From Alphaproteobacteria bacterium (GTDB lineage: Bacteria > Pseudomonadota > Alphaproteobacteria > Micropepsales > Micropepsaceae), in NCBI GenBank assembly GCA_025350465.1, contig JANXXU010000015.1, positions 124,001 to 188,000 of the forward strand: a stretch of 64,000 nt of DNA, read 5' to 3'. The notes beneath the pieces were generated by a model that did not search any database, was not told where the DNA came from, and saw nothing but the letters and a program-made list of their open reading frames with translations. Position numbers and translations under genes: made by a program. Shown here one piece after another: positions 1 to 10,468 of this stretch (position 1 is the stretch's first letter; every line of letters starts with the position of its first letter).

Positions 1-1
1 G

Positions 2-751
2 GCGCGGGGCGCGGTCAAGTTCGAGGACGTCACTTTCGAGTATCCGTTGCGGCCCGGTGTCTCTGCGCTAAGAAAGTTCTCGCTCGACATCAAGCCTGGC
101 GAAACCATTGCGCTTGTCGGGCCTTCGGGTGCAGGCAAGACCACGGTCTTTCAACTGCTGTTGCGGTTTTTCGATCCGCAGGCCGGCCGCGTGCTTATCG
201 ACGGGGTGGAACTCGCGAAGGCGGAGCCGCAGGATGTGCGCTCGCGGATTGCCCTCGTGCCGCAGGACACGGTGATCTTCGGCGATACCGCATTTGAAAA
301 TGTACGCTACGGCCGGCCCGATGCGTCCGAAGACGAAATCCGCACGGCGGCCGAAGCGGCGCAAGCAGCGGAATTCATCGAAAAACTGCCGCAGGGCTAC
401 CACACGTTCTTGGGCGAACGCGGTGTCGCGCTCTCGGGCGGACAACGCCAGCGTATCGCAATCGCGCGAGCCATTTTGCGTGACGCACCCATCCTGCTGC
501 TCGACGAAGCGACGAGCGCGCTTGACGCAGAGAGCGAAAGATTGGTGCAGCGGGCCATCGAAGGCATTATCGGCAAACGCACGATCATCGTCATCGCACA
601 CCGGTTGGCGACCGTGCAGCGCGCCGATCGCATCGTCGTCTTGGATCAAGGCGGGATCGTCGCGCAAGGAACGCACAAGCAGCTTGTCGAAGGCGGCGGT
701 CTTTATGCCCGGCTGGCGCGTTTGCAATTCGCCGGGCTGGCCGCCGAATAG
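2..751 (+). CDS. ABC exporter ATP-binding domain (3' part of gene)
   Basis: This is the nucleotide-binding domain of an ATP-driven exporter of the MsbA/HlyB type; the membrane domain would lie upstream of the window. The frame is open from base 2, so the TTG at 47 is not the true start. Visible motifs, in order, are Walker A (GPSGAGKTT), the Q-loop region (VPQDTVIF), the signature LSGGQRQR, Walker B ([12 protein letters not shown]) and the switch histidine in [11 protein letters not shown]. The protein ends at a normal distance after the H-loop. The substrate cannot be told from this part. Confidence 0.93.
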   Translation, partial: ARGAVKFEDVTFEYPLRPGVSALRKFSLDIKPGETIALVGPSGAGKTTVFQLLLRFFDPQAGRVLIDGVELAKAEPQDVRSRIALVPQDTVIFGDTAFENVRYGRPDASEDEIRTAAEAAQAAEFIEKLPQGYHTFLGERGVALSGGQRQRIAIARAILRDAPILLLDEATSALDAESERLVQRAIEGIIGKRTIIVIAHRLATVQRADRIVVLDQGGIVAQGTHKQLVEGGGLYARLARLQFAGLAAE

Positions 752-772
752 TTCAGGGGTTGAGGTTAGGAT

Positions 773-1858
773 ATGGGGCGAGTGCTTCGAATTGCCGGCG
801 TTACAATCGTGGTGCTCGCGATCGTCGGCGGCGCTCTCGTCTACCGAACGCTCAATGCGGCGGGGTATTTCAACAGAGTCGTTTCGGCATTCGCAGGCAA
901 GTGCGTGGCCGTCACGGGCGTCGTCGGCGCCGAGGATATCGAACTCGACCGGCAAACGGGCGAGCTGTTTATCTCGTCGCAGGATCGCCGGCCGTTTCGG
1001 CCGGACGGCGACCGGTTCCGCCAAGGCGACATTTTCCTCGCGCATATCGACCAACTGGATTCGAAGCCCGAATCCTTGACCGCGATGATGAGTTGGACGC
1101 TGCACCCGCACGGCATCAGTCTCTACAAGGACGGCAACGGGAAACGAACGCTCGCGGTCGTCAATCATGTGACGCCGGGTGCTTCCGAGATCATGTTGTT
1201 CGATGTCGTCGAGGGCGCCGGCAAGCACCCGCAACTCAGCTTGCGGCGGCGGGTGAATGATCCGCTCATTCACGATGCAAACGATGTCACGCTAGTCGGG
1301 CACGACTCGTTCTACGTGACCAATGATCACGGATCGGAGAGCCAGCTCGGCAAGACGCTGGAGACCTGGCTGTTGTTGCCTCGCGCGAACGTCGTCTATT
1401 TCGATGGCAATGCTGCGAAAGTCGTTGCCACCGGCCTCAACTACGCCAACGGCATCAATCGCAGTGCCGATCTGGCGACGATTTACGTCGCAGAATCGAC
1501 GGGGCGGACGCTCGATATTTTTCATCGCGACACGACGAGCGGGGTGCTGTCGCCAGTCCGTTCCTTGTTCTTGGGCGTTGGCGCCGACAACATCGACATC
1601 GACGCAGACGGAAATCTTTGGATCGGCGCGCATCCCCGAATGCTCGATTTTCTGGCGCACGCGCGGGACGCGAAAAACCTATCGCCAAGTGTGGTTCTGA
1701 AGATCGATCCGACGACCGACGATGGCGCGGCGCGGACGATCTATGCCAACACCGGCGAGGAGGCATCAGGCGGATCGGTCGCAGTCTCCAACGGCAAGCG
1801 CATGGTCATCGGTATGGTGTTCGAGCCGAAGGTCTTGAATTGCACACTGGCGCCATAG
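773..1858 (+). CDS. Paraoxonase/SMP-30-like calcium-dependent lactonase or arylesterase
   Basis: This 361-residue protein has an N-terminal membrane anchor or signal (residues 5-25) followed by a six-bladed propeller of the paraoxonase type. Residues matching the known PON1 calcium ligands are all present in order: E54-D55, N170-D171, N226 and D272-N273. Histidines H111/H113 and H132 lie where PON1 has its catalytic dyad. C44 and a cysteine four residues from the C-terminus match the PON1 disulfide. The ATG at 773 follows a GAGG-like ribosome site. PON family members hydrolyse lactones and aryl esters; the substrate here is unknown. It starts 21 bases after the ABC transporter gene and may be co-transcribed with it. 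Confidence 0.8.
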   Translation: MGRVLRIAGVTIVVLAIVGGALVYRTLNAAGYFNRVVSAFAGKCVAVTGVVGAEDIELDRQTGELFISSQDRRPFRPDGDRFRQGDIFLAHIDQLDSKPESLTAMMSWTLHPHGISLYKDGNGKRTLAVVNHVTPGASEIMLFDVVEGAGKHPQLSLRRRVNDPLIHDANDVTLVGHDSFYVTNDHGSESQLGKTLETWLLLPRANVVYFDGNAAKVVATGLNYANGINRSADLATIYVAESTGRTLDIFHRDTTSGVLSPVRSLFLGVGADNIDIDADGNLWIGAHPRMLDFLAHARDAKNLSPSVVLKIDPTTDDGAARTIYANTGEEASGGSVAVSNGKRMVIGMVFEPKVLNCTLAP

Positions 1859-1866
1859 CCGCGCTT

Positions 1867-2631
1867 TCAGATTGCCCGAACCAAGACATCGACGCGATCT
1901 GAAGAGCCGTCCGTCGACCCGCCAAACGCCAGCACGTCCACGCGGCTGATCGGCACGCCCTTGCTCGCGAGATAGGTGCGCACCGCAAGCGCCCGTTCGA
2001 GCGATAGGCGCCGCGCTTCGCTGGATGTGTCGCCGGCCTGACCGCTAAACCCCGCGAGCCGCACACGCTCTTCGTTGGCAAGCAGGCGGACAGCGAGCGT
2101 GTCGAGCGATGCTTTTGCCTCATCGCCAAGGTCGCTGTTCCCGTTGCGAAACCGCACGCGCGTCAAGACCGAGAATCCGGCGATCGGATTCACGGGCGTT
2201 GGAGCAGCGGCCGGTGCGGCTGAGCCACGCAGTTCGGCGGCAACAGCCGCCGCCGATTGCGGCGAGGTCAGGGCGCCTTCGTGAGCAGGAGCAGCCTCGG
2301 TGCCGATCTGCGGCGGCTTGGCTATGTGCGTGGCTTCGGCGACCGCGATCCCGGGTTTGGGCCGCGGCATGGGAACGAGTGCCGTGAGGGATTCCGCCGC
2401 AGGCTTCGGCCGGGGCAGCGGCGGCGGAAGCGCCTTCATCTGTTCAGGCGTCGGCTTACGGCGCGGCATCGGCACCGGCAGTGCGCCGAGGTTGACGGTG
2501 ACGTTCGCCGGCGCGGGCAACGGGCCGTCTGCGGCAAAGGCGCATTGCGCGGCGAGGCCCGCAAGGCAGAGCGCGATGAAGGGGTCGATGCGCATCGAGC
2601 GGATTCTAATCGATCGGCATACGGAATTCAC
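1867..2631 (-). CDS. Periplasmic or outer-membrane protein with C-terminal OmpA-like domain
   Basis: This protein has a signal peptide (hydrophobic run ending in CAFA), a Pro/Lys/Arg-rich linker with repeated PxPRxKP motifs over roughly residues 50-95, and a C-terminal domain with the OmpA peptidoglycan-binding pattern (start near VRFRNGNSDL, then LAGFSGQ, then RRLSLERALAVRTYL). The linker would span the periplasm. Two starts are possible. GTG at 2631 has AAGG just upstream and lies 4 bases after the suhB stop; ATG at 2595 gives a more typical signal peptide. It is the last gene of the minus-strand tkt-to-suhB run. The exact function is unknown. Confidence 0.75.
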   Translation of the reverse strand: MNSVCRSIRIRSMRIDPFIALCLAGLAAQCAFAADGPLPAPANVTVNLGALPVPMPRRKPTPEQMKALPPPLPRPKPAAESLTALVPMPRPKPGIAVAEATHIAKPPQIGTEAAPAHEGALTSPQSAAAVAAELRGSAAPAAAPTPVNPIAGFSVLTRVRFRNGNSDLGDEAKASLDTLAVRLLANEERVRLAGFSGQAGDTSSEARRLSLERALAVRTYLASKGVPISRVDVLAFGGSTDGSSDRVDVLVRAI

Positions 2632-2635
2632 GACC

Positions 2636-3424
2636 TTAACCGTGCAGGCACTTCATCAATGGCGCATGGAGCACGGTGTTGGAGGCCAGAATGTGGCCGC
2701 TCTCCAAGAAGTTATCTCCACCGTCGAGGTCGGAAACCTGGCCGCCGGCTTCGCGCAAAATCACGGCTCCGGCGGCGACATCCCATGACGACAGGCCGCG
2801 TTCCCAGAAAGCGTCGAATCGGCCGGCGGCAACAAAGGCCAGATCGAGAGCCGCGGCGCCGAAGCGGCGCACGCCTGCAACTTCGCTCATCACCTTCGGT
2901 AATTCGCTTAGGAATTCTTCGTGACCCGCACGTCCCAAGTAGGGAATGCCCGTGGCGATGAGCGCCGAGTTGAGTTCGCGACGCGAGGAGACGCGCAGGC
3001 GGCGATCGTTGAGCCAGGCACCCTGACCTTTCTCAGCGGTGAACATTTCGTCGCGAATGGGGTTGAAGACCAGTCCGGCGACCAACTGACCCTCGCGCTC
3101 AAGACCGATCGAAATCGCGAAATGCGGCACGCCATGCAAATAGTTCGTCGTGCCGTCGAGGGGATCGATGAACCAGCGATGCGTCTTGTCGGGCCCTTCG
3201 ATGACGCCGCCTTCTTCCATAACGAAGCCGTAGTGCGGCCGTGTACGCGATAGCTCCTCGCGCAAGATGCGCTCCGACTTGAGATCAGCTTGCGTGACGA
3301 AATCGGCGGGCCCTTTGCGCGAGGTTTGCAGATGCTCCACCTCGCCGAAATCGCGCGTCAACACGCGCGCCGCCTTGCGGGCGGCCGCAGTCATGACGTT
3401 CATCAATGGGGTGGTGATCGCCAT
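2636..3424 (-). CDS. suhB: Inositol monophosphatase family protein (SuhB-like)
   Basis: This is a Mg2+-dependent phosphatase of the IMPase fold, 262 residues. It shows DFVTQAD (about residues 41-47), the metal-binding pair at E70/E71, the signature WFIDPLDGTTNY (84-95) and WDVAAG near residue 213. Family members hydrolyse inositol-1-phosphate or related sugar and nucleotide phosphates; SuhB also takes part in ribosomal RNA antitermination in enterobacteria. It directly follows efp with 3 intervening bases. A second family member in this window, at 49096-49896, is the CysQ type, so the two are not redundant copies. Confidence 0.93.
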   Translation of the reverse strand: MAITTPLMNVMTAAARKAARVLTRDFGEVEHLQTSRKGPADFVTQADLKSERILREELSRTRPHYGFVMEEGGVIEGPDKTHRWFIDPLDGTTNYLHGVPHFAISIGLEREGQLVAGLVFNPIRDEMFTAEKGQGAWLNDRRLRVSSRRELNSALIATGIPYLGRAGHEEFLSELPKVMSEVAGVRRFGAAALDLAFVAAGRFDAFWERGLSSWDVAAGAVILREAGGQVSDLDGGDNFLESGHILASNTVLHAPLMKCLHG

Positions 3425-3427
3425 CGA

Positions 3428-3991
3428 CTACTCGGCGCGGCGAACATAGGTCGGATCGTCGGTCGTAACGACGATCTTCGCTCCCGCCTCGATGAAGGCC
3501 GGGACCTGAACCTTCACGCCGTTTTCGAGCGTCGCACTCTTGTAGGAGGATGCCGCGGTTTGACCCTTCAACGATGGGTCGGCCTCGGTCACCTTCAGCG
3601 TCACGTTCTGCGGCAAACGAACCGAAATCGGGCGGCCCTCATAGCTTTCGACGACAACTTCCATACCGTCTTGCAGAAAGGCCGCACGCTCGCCGATGAA
3701 ATCGGCGGCGATCTCGATCTGCTCGAAGGATTCCTGGTCCATGAAGGTCAGCATGTCGCCGGCGGAATAGAGGAACTGATAGTCCTTCCGCTCGACGTCG
3801 ATCTCTTCGACCGTCTCGGCTGCGCGAAAGCGCTCGTTCAGCTTGGTGCCGTTGAACAGGTTCTTGAGTTCGACCTGTGCATATGCACCGCCTTTGCCAG
3901 GTTTCACGGCTTGGGTCTTCACGGCAACCCAAAGCGATCCCTGATGCTCGATGACCGAGCCCGGTTTTATTTCATTGCCTGCGAGCTTCAT
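3428..3991 (-). CDS. efp: Elongation factor P
   Basis: EF-P binds ribosomes stalled at polyproline stretches and promotes peptide-bond formation. The 187-residue protein has the three beta-barrel domains expected. The loop PGKGGAY places the modifiable lysine at residue 33. The ATG at 3991 is chosen; an in-frame TTG two codons upstream gives a spurious extension. The C-terminal signature [14 protein letters not shown] is intact. No EpmA, EpmB or rhamnosyltransferase gene is nearby. A hairpin lies in the upstream leader. Confidence 0.97.
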   Translation of the reverse strand: MKLAGNEIKPGSVIEHQGSLWVAVKTQAVKPGKGGAYAQVELKNLFNGTKLNERFRAAETVEEIDVERKDYQFLYSAGDMLTFMDQESFEQIEIAADFIGERAAFLQDGMEVVVESYEGRPISVRLPQNVTLKVTEADPSLKGQTAASSYKSATLENGVKVQVPAFIEAGAKIVVTTDDPTYVRRAE

Positions 3992-4027
3992 GCCCAACCG
4001 ACGCCACTTCTTGAGATGAGAAAGAGC

Positions 4028-4049
4028 AAGGGGCGGTTTCCCGCCCCTT
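4028..4049 (-). terminator. Hairpin between thiE and efp
   Basis: A perfect 9-base-pair stem (AAGGGGCGG with CCGCCCCTT) with a four-base loop sits about 60 bases after the thiE stop and 37 bases before the efp start. On the minus strand it is followed only by a short mixed T-rich stretch, so it may act as an attenuating or weak terminator rather than a strong one. Confidence 0.5.
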
Positions 4050-4107
4050 TACGCGGCGCGGACCCTATCAGGGCGATTCCACCGATTCAATGCGCGAAAG
4101 CGCGTGT

Positions 4108-4737
4108 TTACCGCGTGGGACGTCCGAATAATTGATTGAATGCACGCACCGCTGCGGCGGCGCCCGCAGGGTGATCCCATACACCGCTTGAGACGGCGAG
4201 GAAATCGGCACCTGCCTCAATCAGAGGTGTCGCGTTTTCGGTTGTGATGCCGCCGATCGCGACGCACGGCACTTCCATAATTTCTGCCCACCATTGCACG
4301 GTTTCAATCTCTGCCGTCGTCTTCGGTTGCTTGGTGGCTGTCGGAAAGAACGCGCCGAAGGCGACGTAGTCGGCGCCGGCTTCGGCTGCTTCAAGCGCCA
4401 GATGACGTGAGTTGTGACAGGTGACGCCGACGACTTTGTTCGGACCGACGATTGAACGGGCCTCGGCGTAGGGCATGTCGTTCTGACCGACATGGACGCC
4501 ATCGCAGTCGAGTTCGCGCGCCAAATCGGGCCGGTCATTCAGGATGAAGGCGACGTTCTTTGCCTGTGCGATCGGCATCAGAGCGCGTGTGGCGGCGCGA
4601 ATGACGTCGTCGGTTGCGCCCTTCAAACGAAGCTGCACACAGGCGACGTCGCCGCCGGCCAGCACACCTTCCAACGCCGCAGCGAACGCCTTCGGTTCAA
4701 GTCGCGGTGGGGTAATGAGATAGAGGCGACAGCGGAT
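4108..4737 (-). CDS. thiE: Thiamine-phosphate synthase, apparent ATC start
   Basis: ThiE joins HMP pyrophosphate and thiazole phosphate to make thiamine phosphate. The TIM barrel is clear: [46 protein letters not shown] and AIGGIT. The first conventional start in frame, TTG at 4674, would remove the first beta strand. Open frame upstream encodes that strand ([10 protein letters not shown]), but it contains no ATG, GTG or TTG before an in-frame stop at 4753-4755. An ATC at 4737 overlaps the last base of the fba TAA stop and has AAGGAAG about 8 bases upstream, giving 209 residues. I take ATC as the start; a sequence error is the alternative. Confidence 0.85.
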   Translation of the reverse strand: MRCRLYLITPPRLEPKAFAAALEGVLAGGDVACVQLRLKGATDDVIRAATRALMPIAQAKNVAFILNDRPDLARELDCDGVHVGQNDMPYAEARSIVGPNKVVGVTCHNSRHLALEAAEAGADYVAFGAFFPTATKQPKTTAEIETVQWWAEIMEVPCVAIGGITTENATPLIEAGADFLAVSSGVWDHPAGAAAAVRAFNQLFGRPTR

Positions 4738-5759
4738 TAGGCGGCTTCCTTCTCAAGCGACGGCGACCATTTGCCGAGCGCGGCCAAGCCGTTCATGCGT
4801 GCGCGATGCGCGAAGGCGCGTTGTCCGGCGGCGACGTTGTCGGGTTTCCCGCTCCACGCTTTTTGTGGCGCGGCCTGGAGTGCGCGGCCGTACGAGAACG
4901 TCAGCGTCCACGGCAGCGGACCCATCTTGCTCATCGCGTCGAGATGGGCCGTCGCTGCTTCGTCGGACTGGCCACCTGAGAGGAACGCAATGCCGGGCAC
5001 CGCCGGCGGCACGCATTCCTTCAGGCATTTGAGCGTCAATTTGGCTACGTCTTGAACGGACGCTTGCCTTGCCGCCTTTACACCGGAGATCACCATGTTC
5101 GGCTTGAGGATCGTGCCCTCCAGGGCGACCTTGGCGTAGTAGAGCTCTTGATACGTCTCCTTGAGCATCCACTCGGTCACGGCATAACAGCGATCGATGT
5201 CGTGATCGCCGTCCATCAAAACTTCAGGCTCGACGATCGGCACGATGTTCGCGGCTTGGCAAAGCGCCGCGTAGCGGGCAAGTGCATGGGCGTTGGCGTG
5301 CAGGCAGTCGTAGCTCGGGATGCCGGGACCGATGTCGATCACGGCGCGCCATTTGGCAAAGCGCGCGCCCAGCTTGTGGTAGTCCGCGAGCCGCGACGCT
5401 AGGCCGTCAAGGCCTTCCGTCACGACTTCGCCAGGACAAGCGGGCAAGGGCTTCGTGCCGGCGTCGACCTTAATGCCGGGGATCGCGCCGCTCGCCTCGA
5501 TGATCTTCACGAGAGGTGTGCCGTCCTTGGCGGTTTGGCGGATCGTCTCGTCGTAGAGGATGACGCCAGAGATGAATTCGCGCATCGCGGGCGTGCGGAA
5601 CAAAAACTCGCGATAGTCGCGCCGGCTGTCGGCCGTCGATTGAACGCCGATCTTTTCGAAGCGTTTTTGAATCGTGCCGGAACTTTCGTCCGCAGCAAGG
5701 ATTCCTTTGCCCGGCGCGACCAAAGCGCGTGCGATCTTTTCCAGTTCCGCGATATTCAT
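4737..5759 (-). CDS. fba: Class I fructose-bisphosphate aldolase
   Basis: This enzyme cleaves fructose-1,6-bisphosphate through a Schiff base. The 340-residue sequence has class I motifs: [10 protein letters not shown] near residue 20, VEPEVL near 176, the Schiff-base lysine K219 in [22 protein letters not shown] and [12 protein letters not shown]. No class II zinc histidines are present. It lies 18 bases after pgk, in the same direction as gap and tkt, so the enzymes form one glycolytic/gluconeogenic unit. Confidence 0.97.
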   Translation of the reverse strand: MNIAELEKIARALVAPGKGILAADESSGTIQKRFEKIGVQSTADSRRDYREFLFRTPAMREFISGVILYDETIRQTAKDGTPLVKIIEASGAIPGIKVDAGTKPLPACPGEVVTEGLDGLASRLADYHKLGARFAKWRAVIDIGPGIPSYDCLHANAHALARYAALCQAANIVPIVEPEVLMDGDHDIDRCYAVTEWMLKETYQELYYAKVALEGTILKPNMVISGVKAARQASVQDVAKLTLKCLKECVPPAVPGIAFLSGGQSDEAATAHLDAMSKMGPLPWTLTFSYGRALQAAPQKAWSGKPDNVAAGQRAFAHRARMNGLAALGKWSPSLEKEAA

Positions 5760-5777
5760 CGTGCCGCTCCCATCGGT

Positions 5778-6974
5778 TCAGCGCAATTCCAGCGCTTTGA
5801 CGCCGGGCAGTTCCTTGCCCTCCAACCACTCGAGGAAGGCGCCTCCGGCGGTTGAAACATAGGTGAATCCGTCCTCGGCGCCAGCCTGCACGAGTGCCGC
5901 AATCGTGTCACCGCCACCTGCAACGGAGATGAGCTGGCCGACTTTGGTCAGCATCGCGACCTGGCGCGCGACGGCGCTGGTGCCCGTGTCGAAGGGCGGC
6001 ATTTCGAACGCACCGAGCGGTCCGTTCCAGACAACCGTGCGCGCCGTCTCCAGATGCGCGGCGATCGAAGCAAGCGTATCCGAGCCGATGTCGAGGATCA
6101 TGCCGTCATCGGGCGTGCGCGAGATCGGCAGCGTTTTCGAAGCCGCCATCGCTCTGAATTCGGTGGCGACGACGCCGTCGCTCGGCAGCACGATCGTGCA
6201 GTCGCGCGCTTTCGCGGCGCTCATGATGTCACGCGCTTTGTCGAGCAGAGCCGGCTCATGCAGCGATTTTCCTATCGGCAGACCCTGCGCCTTCAGAAAC
6301 GTGTTCGCCATCGCGCCGCCAATGACAAGAGCGTCGACCTTGGCAATGAGATGTTCGAGGACCTCAAGCTTGGTCGAAACTTTGGCGCCGCCGACAATTG
6401 CGACGACTGGGCGTTGCGGCTCTTCGAGGACGCGCGTCAGCGCTTCAAGTTCTGCTTGCATTCCGCGGCCGGCATAGGCGGGCAATTTGTGCGCCAGCCC
6501 TTCGGTCGTTGCGTGCGCGCGGTGAGCGGCCGAAAAGGCGTCGTTGACATAGACGTCGCCAAGCCTTGCGAGTGCCGCAACGAAGGCGGGCGCGTTCGCT
6601 TCTTCCTCGGCATGAAACCGAGTGTTCTCAAGCATGAGAACTTCGCCATCCTTGAGTCCGGCGACCGCGCTCTCAGCTGCAGGCCCGATGCAGTCCGGCG
6701 CGAATGCCACGGCGCGTACGAATGTCTTCTCAAGCTCGGGGATGAGCGGCTTTAGCGACATCGCCTCGACATGTTTGCCGTCAGGCCTGCCGAAATGCGT
6801 GAGGAGAATGACGCGCGCGCCTTTGTCGGAAAGCTCACAAACGGTGGTCGCCGCTTGATGAATGCGTGTCGCGTCGCCGACGGCGCCGTTCTTCATCGGT
6901 ACGTTCAGATCGACACGGACAAGAACGCGAAGGCCGCGCGGTTGAAGATCGTCGAGCGTGCGATAGCGCGCCAT
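5778..6974 (-). CDS. pgk: Phosphoglycerate kinase
   Basis: Pgk transfers the acyl phosphate of 1,3-bisphosphoglycerate to ADP. The protein has 398 residues, the usual length. Visible motifs are RVDLNVPM near the N-terminus, [10 protein letters not shown], the interdomain region [24 protein letters not shown] and the C-terminal [12 protein letters not shown]. It starts 3 bases after the gap stop, so translational coupling is likely. Confidence 0.98.
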   Translation of the reverse strand: MARYRTLDDLQPRGLRVLVRVDLNVPMKNGAVGDATRIHQAATTVCELSDKGARVILLTHFGRPDGKHVEAMSLKPLIPELEKTFVRAVAFAPDCIGPAAESAVAGLKDGEVLMLENTRFHAEEEANAPAFVAALARLGDVYVNDAFSAAHRAHATTEGLAHKLPAYAGRGMQAELEALTRVLEEPQRPVVAIVGGAKVSTKLEVLEHLIAKVDALVIGGAMANTFLKAQGLPIGKSLHEPALLDKARDIMSAAKARDCTIVLPSDGVVATEFRAMAASKTLPISRTPDDGMILDIGSDTLASIAAHLETARTVVWNGPLGAFEMPPFDTGTSAVARQVAMLTKVGQLISVAGGGDTIAALVQAGAEDGFTYVSTAGGAFLEWLEGKELPGVKALELR

Positions 6975-6977
6975 CGC

Positions 6978-7985
6978 TCAGAGAAGCTTGCCCATCGCGC
7001 TCGTCGTGTCGGCCATGCGGTTGGCAAAGCCCCACTCGTTGTCGTACCAGGCCATGACGCGCACGAAATTGCCGTCGAGTACCTTGGTTTGGTCGAGGGC
7101 GAAACTCGACGACTGCGACGTGTGATTGAAGTCGACGGAGACCAGTGGCGCGTCGACGATCGCCAGAATACCCTTCAACTCCTGGGCGGCGGCACGCTTC
7201 ATGGCGTCGTTGATCTCGGCGACGGTGGTCGGGCGCTTCGAGACGATTTTCAGGTCGACGAGAGAGACGTTGGGCGTCGGTACGCGGATGGCGATACCGT
7301 CGAGCTTGCCCTTGAGTTCCGGCAGGACGAGGCCGATGGCTTTGGCGGCGCCCGTCGAGGTCGGAATCATCGAAAGGGCGGCGGCGCGGGCGCGATAGAG
7401 GTCCTTGTGCAGTTGGTCCTGCGAGGGCTGGTCGTTGGTGTATGAGTGCACCGTGGTCATGAAGCCTTTTTCGATGCCGACCGTGTCGTTGAGCACCTTG
7501 GCGACCGGGACCAAGCAATTCGTCGTGCACGACGCGTTCGAGACAACAACGTGGTCTTTCGCGAGTTTTGCGTGGTTGACGCCGTAGACAACGGTCAGGT
7601 CGACACCGTCGGCGGGCGCGGAGACGAGGACACGCTTGGCGCCTGCGGTTATATGGGCCGACGCCTTCTCCTTCGAAGTGAAGATGCCCGTGCATTCAAG
7701 GGCGATGTCGACGGCCAATTCCTTGTGCGGCAATTGCGCCGGATCCTTGATCGCCGTGACCTTAATCTTGTGGCCGTCGACGATCATGTGGTCGCCGTCG
7801 ACTTTCACCTCACCGTGGAAGCGTCCGTGGATCGAATCATAGCGGAGCAGATGCGCATTCGTTTCGACCGGACCCAAGTCGTTGATGCCGACGACTTGAA
7901 TATCCTTACGCCCGGTCTCGATCAGAGCGCGCAACACCAACCGCCCGATGCGGCCGAAGCCATTGATGGCAACACGGATCGCCAT
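6978..7985 (-). CDS. gap: Glyceraldehyde-3-phosphate dehydrogenase, type I
   Basis: This enzyme oxidatively phosphorylates glyceraldehyde-3-phosphate with NAD. It has 335 residues with the Rossmann motif [10 protein letters not shown], an aspartate after beta strand 2 (GINDLG) that favours NAD over NADP, and the catalytic cysteine C153 in SNASCTTNC. The C-terminal [12 protein letters not shown] is intact. It is 14 bases downstream of tkt and 3 bases upstream of pgk. Confidence 0.98.
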   Translation of the reverse strand: MAIRVAINGFGRIGRLVLRALIETGRKDIQVVGINDLGPVETNAHLLRYDSIHGRFHGEVKVDGDHMIVDGHKIKVTAIKDPAQLPHKELAVDIALECTGIFTSKEKASAHITAGAKRVLVSAPADGVDLTVVYGVNHAKLAKDHVVVSNASCTTNCLVPVAKVLNDTVGIEKGFMTTVHSYTNDQPSQDQLHKDLYRARAAALSMIPTSTGAAKAIGLVLPELKGKLDGIAIRVPTPNVSLVDLKIVSKRPTTVAEINDAMKRAAAQELKGILAIVDAPLVSVDFNHTSQSSSFALDQTKVLDGNFVRVMAWYDNEWGFANRMADTTSAMGKLL

Positions 7986-7999
7986 GATTGTTCTCCAGA

Positions 8000-9991
8000 C
8001 TAGAGCCGCGCCTTGGCGGCTTTGACGATGTTTTCCGGCGTGATGCCGAAATGCTTGTAAAGATCCTGCGCCGGCGCGCTGGCACCGAACGTCGTCATAC
8101 CGATAAAGGCGCCGGCCTCACCGATCCAGCGATCCCAGGACATCGGTCCCGCGGCTTCGACCGCGATGCGTATGGTCGCTGGATCGATGACCGATGTCTG
8201 ATAGGCGCGATCTTGTTGCGCAAACATATCCATGCACGGCATCGAGACCAGCGCGGTCGCAATCCCGTCGCTCTCCAGCAATTTCTTCGCTCGCGCCGCG
8301 ATTTCAACCTCGGAACCCGTGGCTATCAAGGTCACGCGTGCCTTGCCTTTTGCAGGCGATAATAAATAGGCGCCGCGCGCCGACAGATTTTGCTCCACAT
8401 GCGTGACGCGCATTTGCGTCAGATTCTGACGCGAGAGCGCAATTACACTTGGGGTCTTGGTGTTGCGCAGCGCCAGTTCCCAACACTCGGCTGTTTCGAT
8501 CGCATCAGCCGGGCGGAACACGTTCAGATTTGGAATCGCGCGCAGCGCGCTCAAATGTTCCACCGGCTGATGTGTCGGACCATCTTCGCCCAAGCCGATC
8601 GAGTCGTGCGTCATCACGTGAATAACGCGCTGGCCCATGATCGCGGCCAGGCGAATGGATGGCCGGCAATAATCGGAGAATACCAAGAAAGTTCCGGAAT
8701 ACGGAATGACGCCGCCATGAAGCGCAAGACCGTTCATGGCCGCCGCCATCGCATGCTCGCGAACGCCGTAGTGAATGAAGCGGCCGCGGAAGTCGCCGGC
8801 TTCAATCGCCTCCATGCCTTTGGTGCGGGTGTTGTTCGAGCCGGTGAGATCGGCAGATCCGCTGATCGTCTCCAAGACATGAGCGTTGATCACTTCGAGC
8901 GCCATTTCCGACGCTTTGCGGGTCGCAACATTAACCGGCTTCTCGCTCAGCGCTTTGCGATAGCTCGCAAGTGCCGGCCCGAGTTCGGCCGGCAGCTCGC
9001 CGCTGATCGCTCGCTTGAACGCGGTCTGGAATTCCGGGCTGGTCTTCGTGACGCGGCGCTGCCACGCCTCGCGCTCGCCGCGGCCGCGTTCGCCGAAGGC
9101 GCGCCAAGCGTTGCCGATGTCCGATGGGATTTCGAACGGCGGATATTTCCAACCGAGCGCACTCTTGGCGGCTGCCGCTTCTTCAGCGCCGAGTGCCGCG
9201 CCATGGGCGCTCGCGGTGCCTTGTTTCTTCGGCGCGCCGTAACCGATGATCGTGCGGCAAGCGATGAGCGACGGGCGATCGGAGGATTTTGCGGCTTCAA
9301 TTGCGGCAGCCACCGCTTCGGGATCGTGGCCGTCGACGCGCGATGCCGACCAGCCCGCAGCCTCGAAGCGCGCAACCTGGTCGCCCGATTCGGTCAGGCT
9401 CGTCGGTCCGTCGATCGAGATGCCGTTGTCGTCGAAGAGCACGATGAGCCTCGACAAGCGCAAATGACCGGCAAGGCTGATGGCCTCGTGGCTCACGCCT
9501 TCCATCAAATCGCCGTCGGAGGCGATGACATAGGTGTAGTGGTCGACCAAGTCGTCGCCGAAGCGCGCGGCGAGAATCCGCTCCGCAAGCGCCATGCCGA
9601 CGGCGGTCGCAATGCCCTGACCGAGGGGACCCGTCGTCGTCTCGACGCCGGCGCCGTGGCCGTATTCCGGATGTCCGGCGCAGGGGCTCCCAAGCTGGCG
9701 AAAGCGCTTGATGTGGTCGAGCGTGATGTCGGCGTAGCCGGTGAGATGCAGCAACGCGTAAAGCAGCATCGAGCCGTGACCGGCCGAGAGAACGAAACGG
9801 TCGCGATCGGGCCATTTCGGGTCGCTTGGATCGAACTTCAGGAAGCGGCCGAACAGGACAGTCCCTACATCGGCCATCCCCATCGGCATGCCGGGGTGGC
9901 CGCACGTCGCTGCCTCGACGGCGTCGATGGCGAGCGCGCGAATGGCGTTTGCCATGTCGCGATGGCTGACGGAGGAGACGGGTTGGCTCAT
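8000..9991 (-). CDS. tkt: Transketolase
   Basis: Transketolase moves two-carbon units between sugar phosphates using thiamine diphosphate. The ATG at 9991 gives 663 residues, the usual length; the frame remains open upstream but that part has no homology pattern. Motifs include [12 protein letters not shown] near the N-terminus, [27 protein letters not shown], the cofactor segment SDGDLMEG to [14 protein letters not shown] and [18 protein letters not shown]. It heads the minus-strand carbon cluster and is divergent from the DUF4164 gene, with 192 bases between them for both promoters. Confidence 0.97.
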   Translation of the reverse strand: MSQPVSSVSHRDMANAIRALAIDAVEAATCGHPGMPMGMADVGTVLFGRFLKFDPSDPKWPDRDRFVLSAGHGSMLLYALLHLTGYADITLDHIKRFRQLGSPCAGHPEYGHGAGVETTTGPLGQGIATAVGMALAERILAARFGDDLVDHYTYVIASDGDLMEGVSHEAISLAGHLRLSRLIVLFDDNGISIDGPTSLTESGDQVARFEAAGWSASRVDGHDPEAVAAAIEAAKSSDRPSLIACRTIIGYGAPKKQGTASAHGAALGAEEAAAAKSALGWKYPPFEIPSDIGNAWRAFGERGRGEREAWQRRVTKTSPEFQTAFKRAISGELPAELGPALASYRKALSEKPVNVATRKASEMALEVINAHVLETISGSADLTGSNNTRTKGMEAIEAGDFRGRFIHYGVREHAMAAAMNGLALHGGVIPYSGTFLVFSDYCRPSIRLAAIMGQRVIHVMTHDSIGLGEDGPTHQPVEHLSALRAIPNLNVFRPADAIETAECWELALRNTKTPSVIALSRQNLTQMRVTHVEQNLSARGAYLLSPAKGKARVTLIATGSEVEIAARAKKLLESDGIATALVSMPCMDMFAQQDRAYQTSVIDPATIRIAVEAAGPMSWDRWIGEAGAFIGMTTFGASAPAQDLYKHFGITPENIVKAAKARL

Positions 9992-10133
9992 GGCGCACGG
10001 GCTCACGACTGGCCGAGCCGCGCTAGCCTTGCGGCCAGCACCAAGACCGTGGGCCCGGGCGGGAAAAGCGGGGCGGACAATGGCGACGCGACGGAAATGC
10101 GTCAAGGGCCGGGACCTCGCGTTGGTGCGCCGG

Positions 10134-10162
10134 TTGAGGACAAAAAATGGGACTCGTATCCG
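10134..10162 (+). promoter_or_regulatory. Possible housekeeping promoter for the DUF4164-zapA pair
   Basis: TTGAGG (10134-10139) and TATCCG (10157-10162) are separated by 17 bases and lie about 22 bases before the DUF4164 start. The -10 match is imperfect; this is a pattern call only. Confidence 0.3.
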
Positions 10163-10183
10163 CTGTTTGCGTATACAGGAGCT

Positions 10184-10447
10184 ATGTCCCGACTCGATTC
10201 CGCCATGGCCCGGTTCACGGCTGCGTTGGACACGCTTGAGACCGCGCTGGCGCGGCGACCAGCCGCCGTGCGCCTTGATGAGGCGCTGGTTCGCGAGCTG
10301 TCGGGTCTGAAGGTAGATCGCGCGCGGTTGGCCGGCGAGCTTGAGCGGCTCAACGGCGAAAAGGTCGTGCTCGAGGGATTCACGGATGAGGTTGCCGGAC
10401 GGCTCGAGGGGGCTATCCGCGAAATTCGTGCGGTATTGTCGCACTAG
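10184..10447 (+). CDS. Small coiled-coil protein, DUF4164-like
   Basis: This 87-residue protein is mostly helical and charged, with heptad-like spacing ([21 protein letters not shown]). A good AGGAG ribosome site precedes the ATG at 10184. Small coiled-coil proteins of the DUF4164 group commonly sit directly upstream of zapA in alphaproteobacteria, which fits its position 21 bases before zapA. A role in division is an inference from the neighbour only. Confidence 0.75.
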   Translation: MSRLDSAMARFTAALDTLETALARRPAAVRLDEALVRELSGLKVDRARLAGELERLNGEKVVLEGFTDEVAGRLEGAIREIRAVLSH

Positions 10448-10468
10448 ATTTGTCAGGAAGGGCGGGGG

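Noticed and set aside
68-1273. A 401-codon minus-strand frame opposite the ABC and lactonase genes
   Set aside because: It is antisense to two well-supported genes and has no recognisable domain; long shadow frames are common at this GC content.
8390-10447. A 685-codon plus-strand frame opposite tkt
   Set aside because: Its 5' part is the antisense of the transketolase gene. Only the last 87 codons (DUF4164) look like a real gene, with their own ribosome site.
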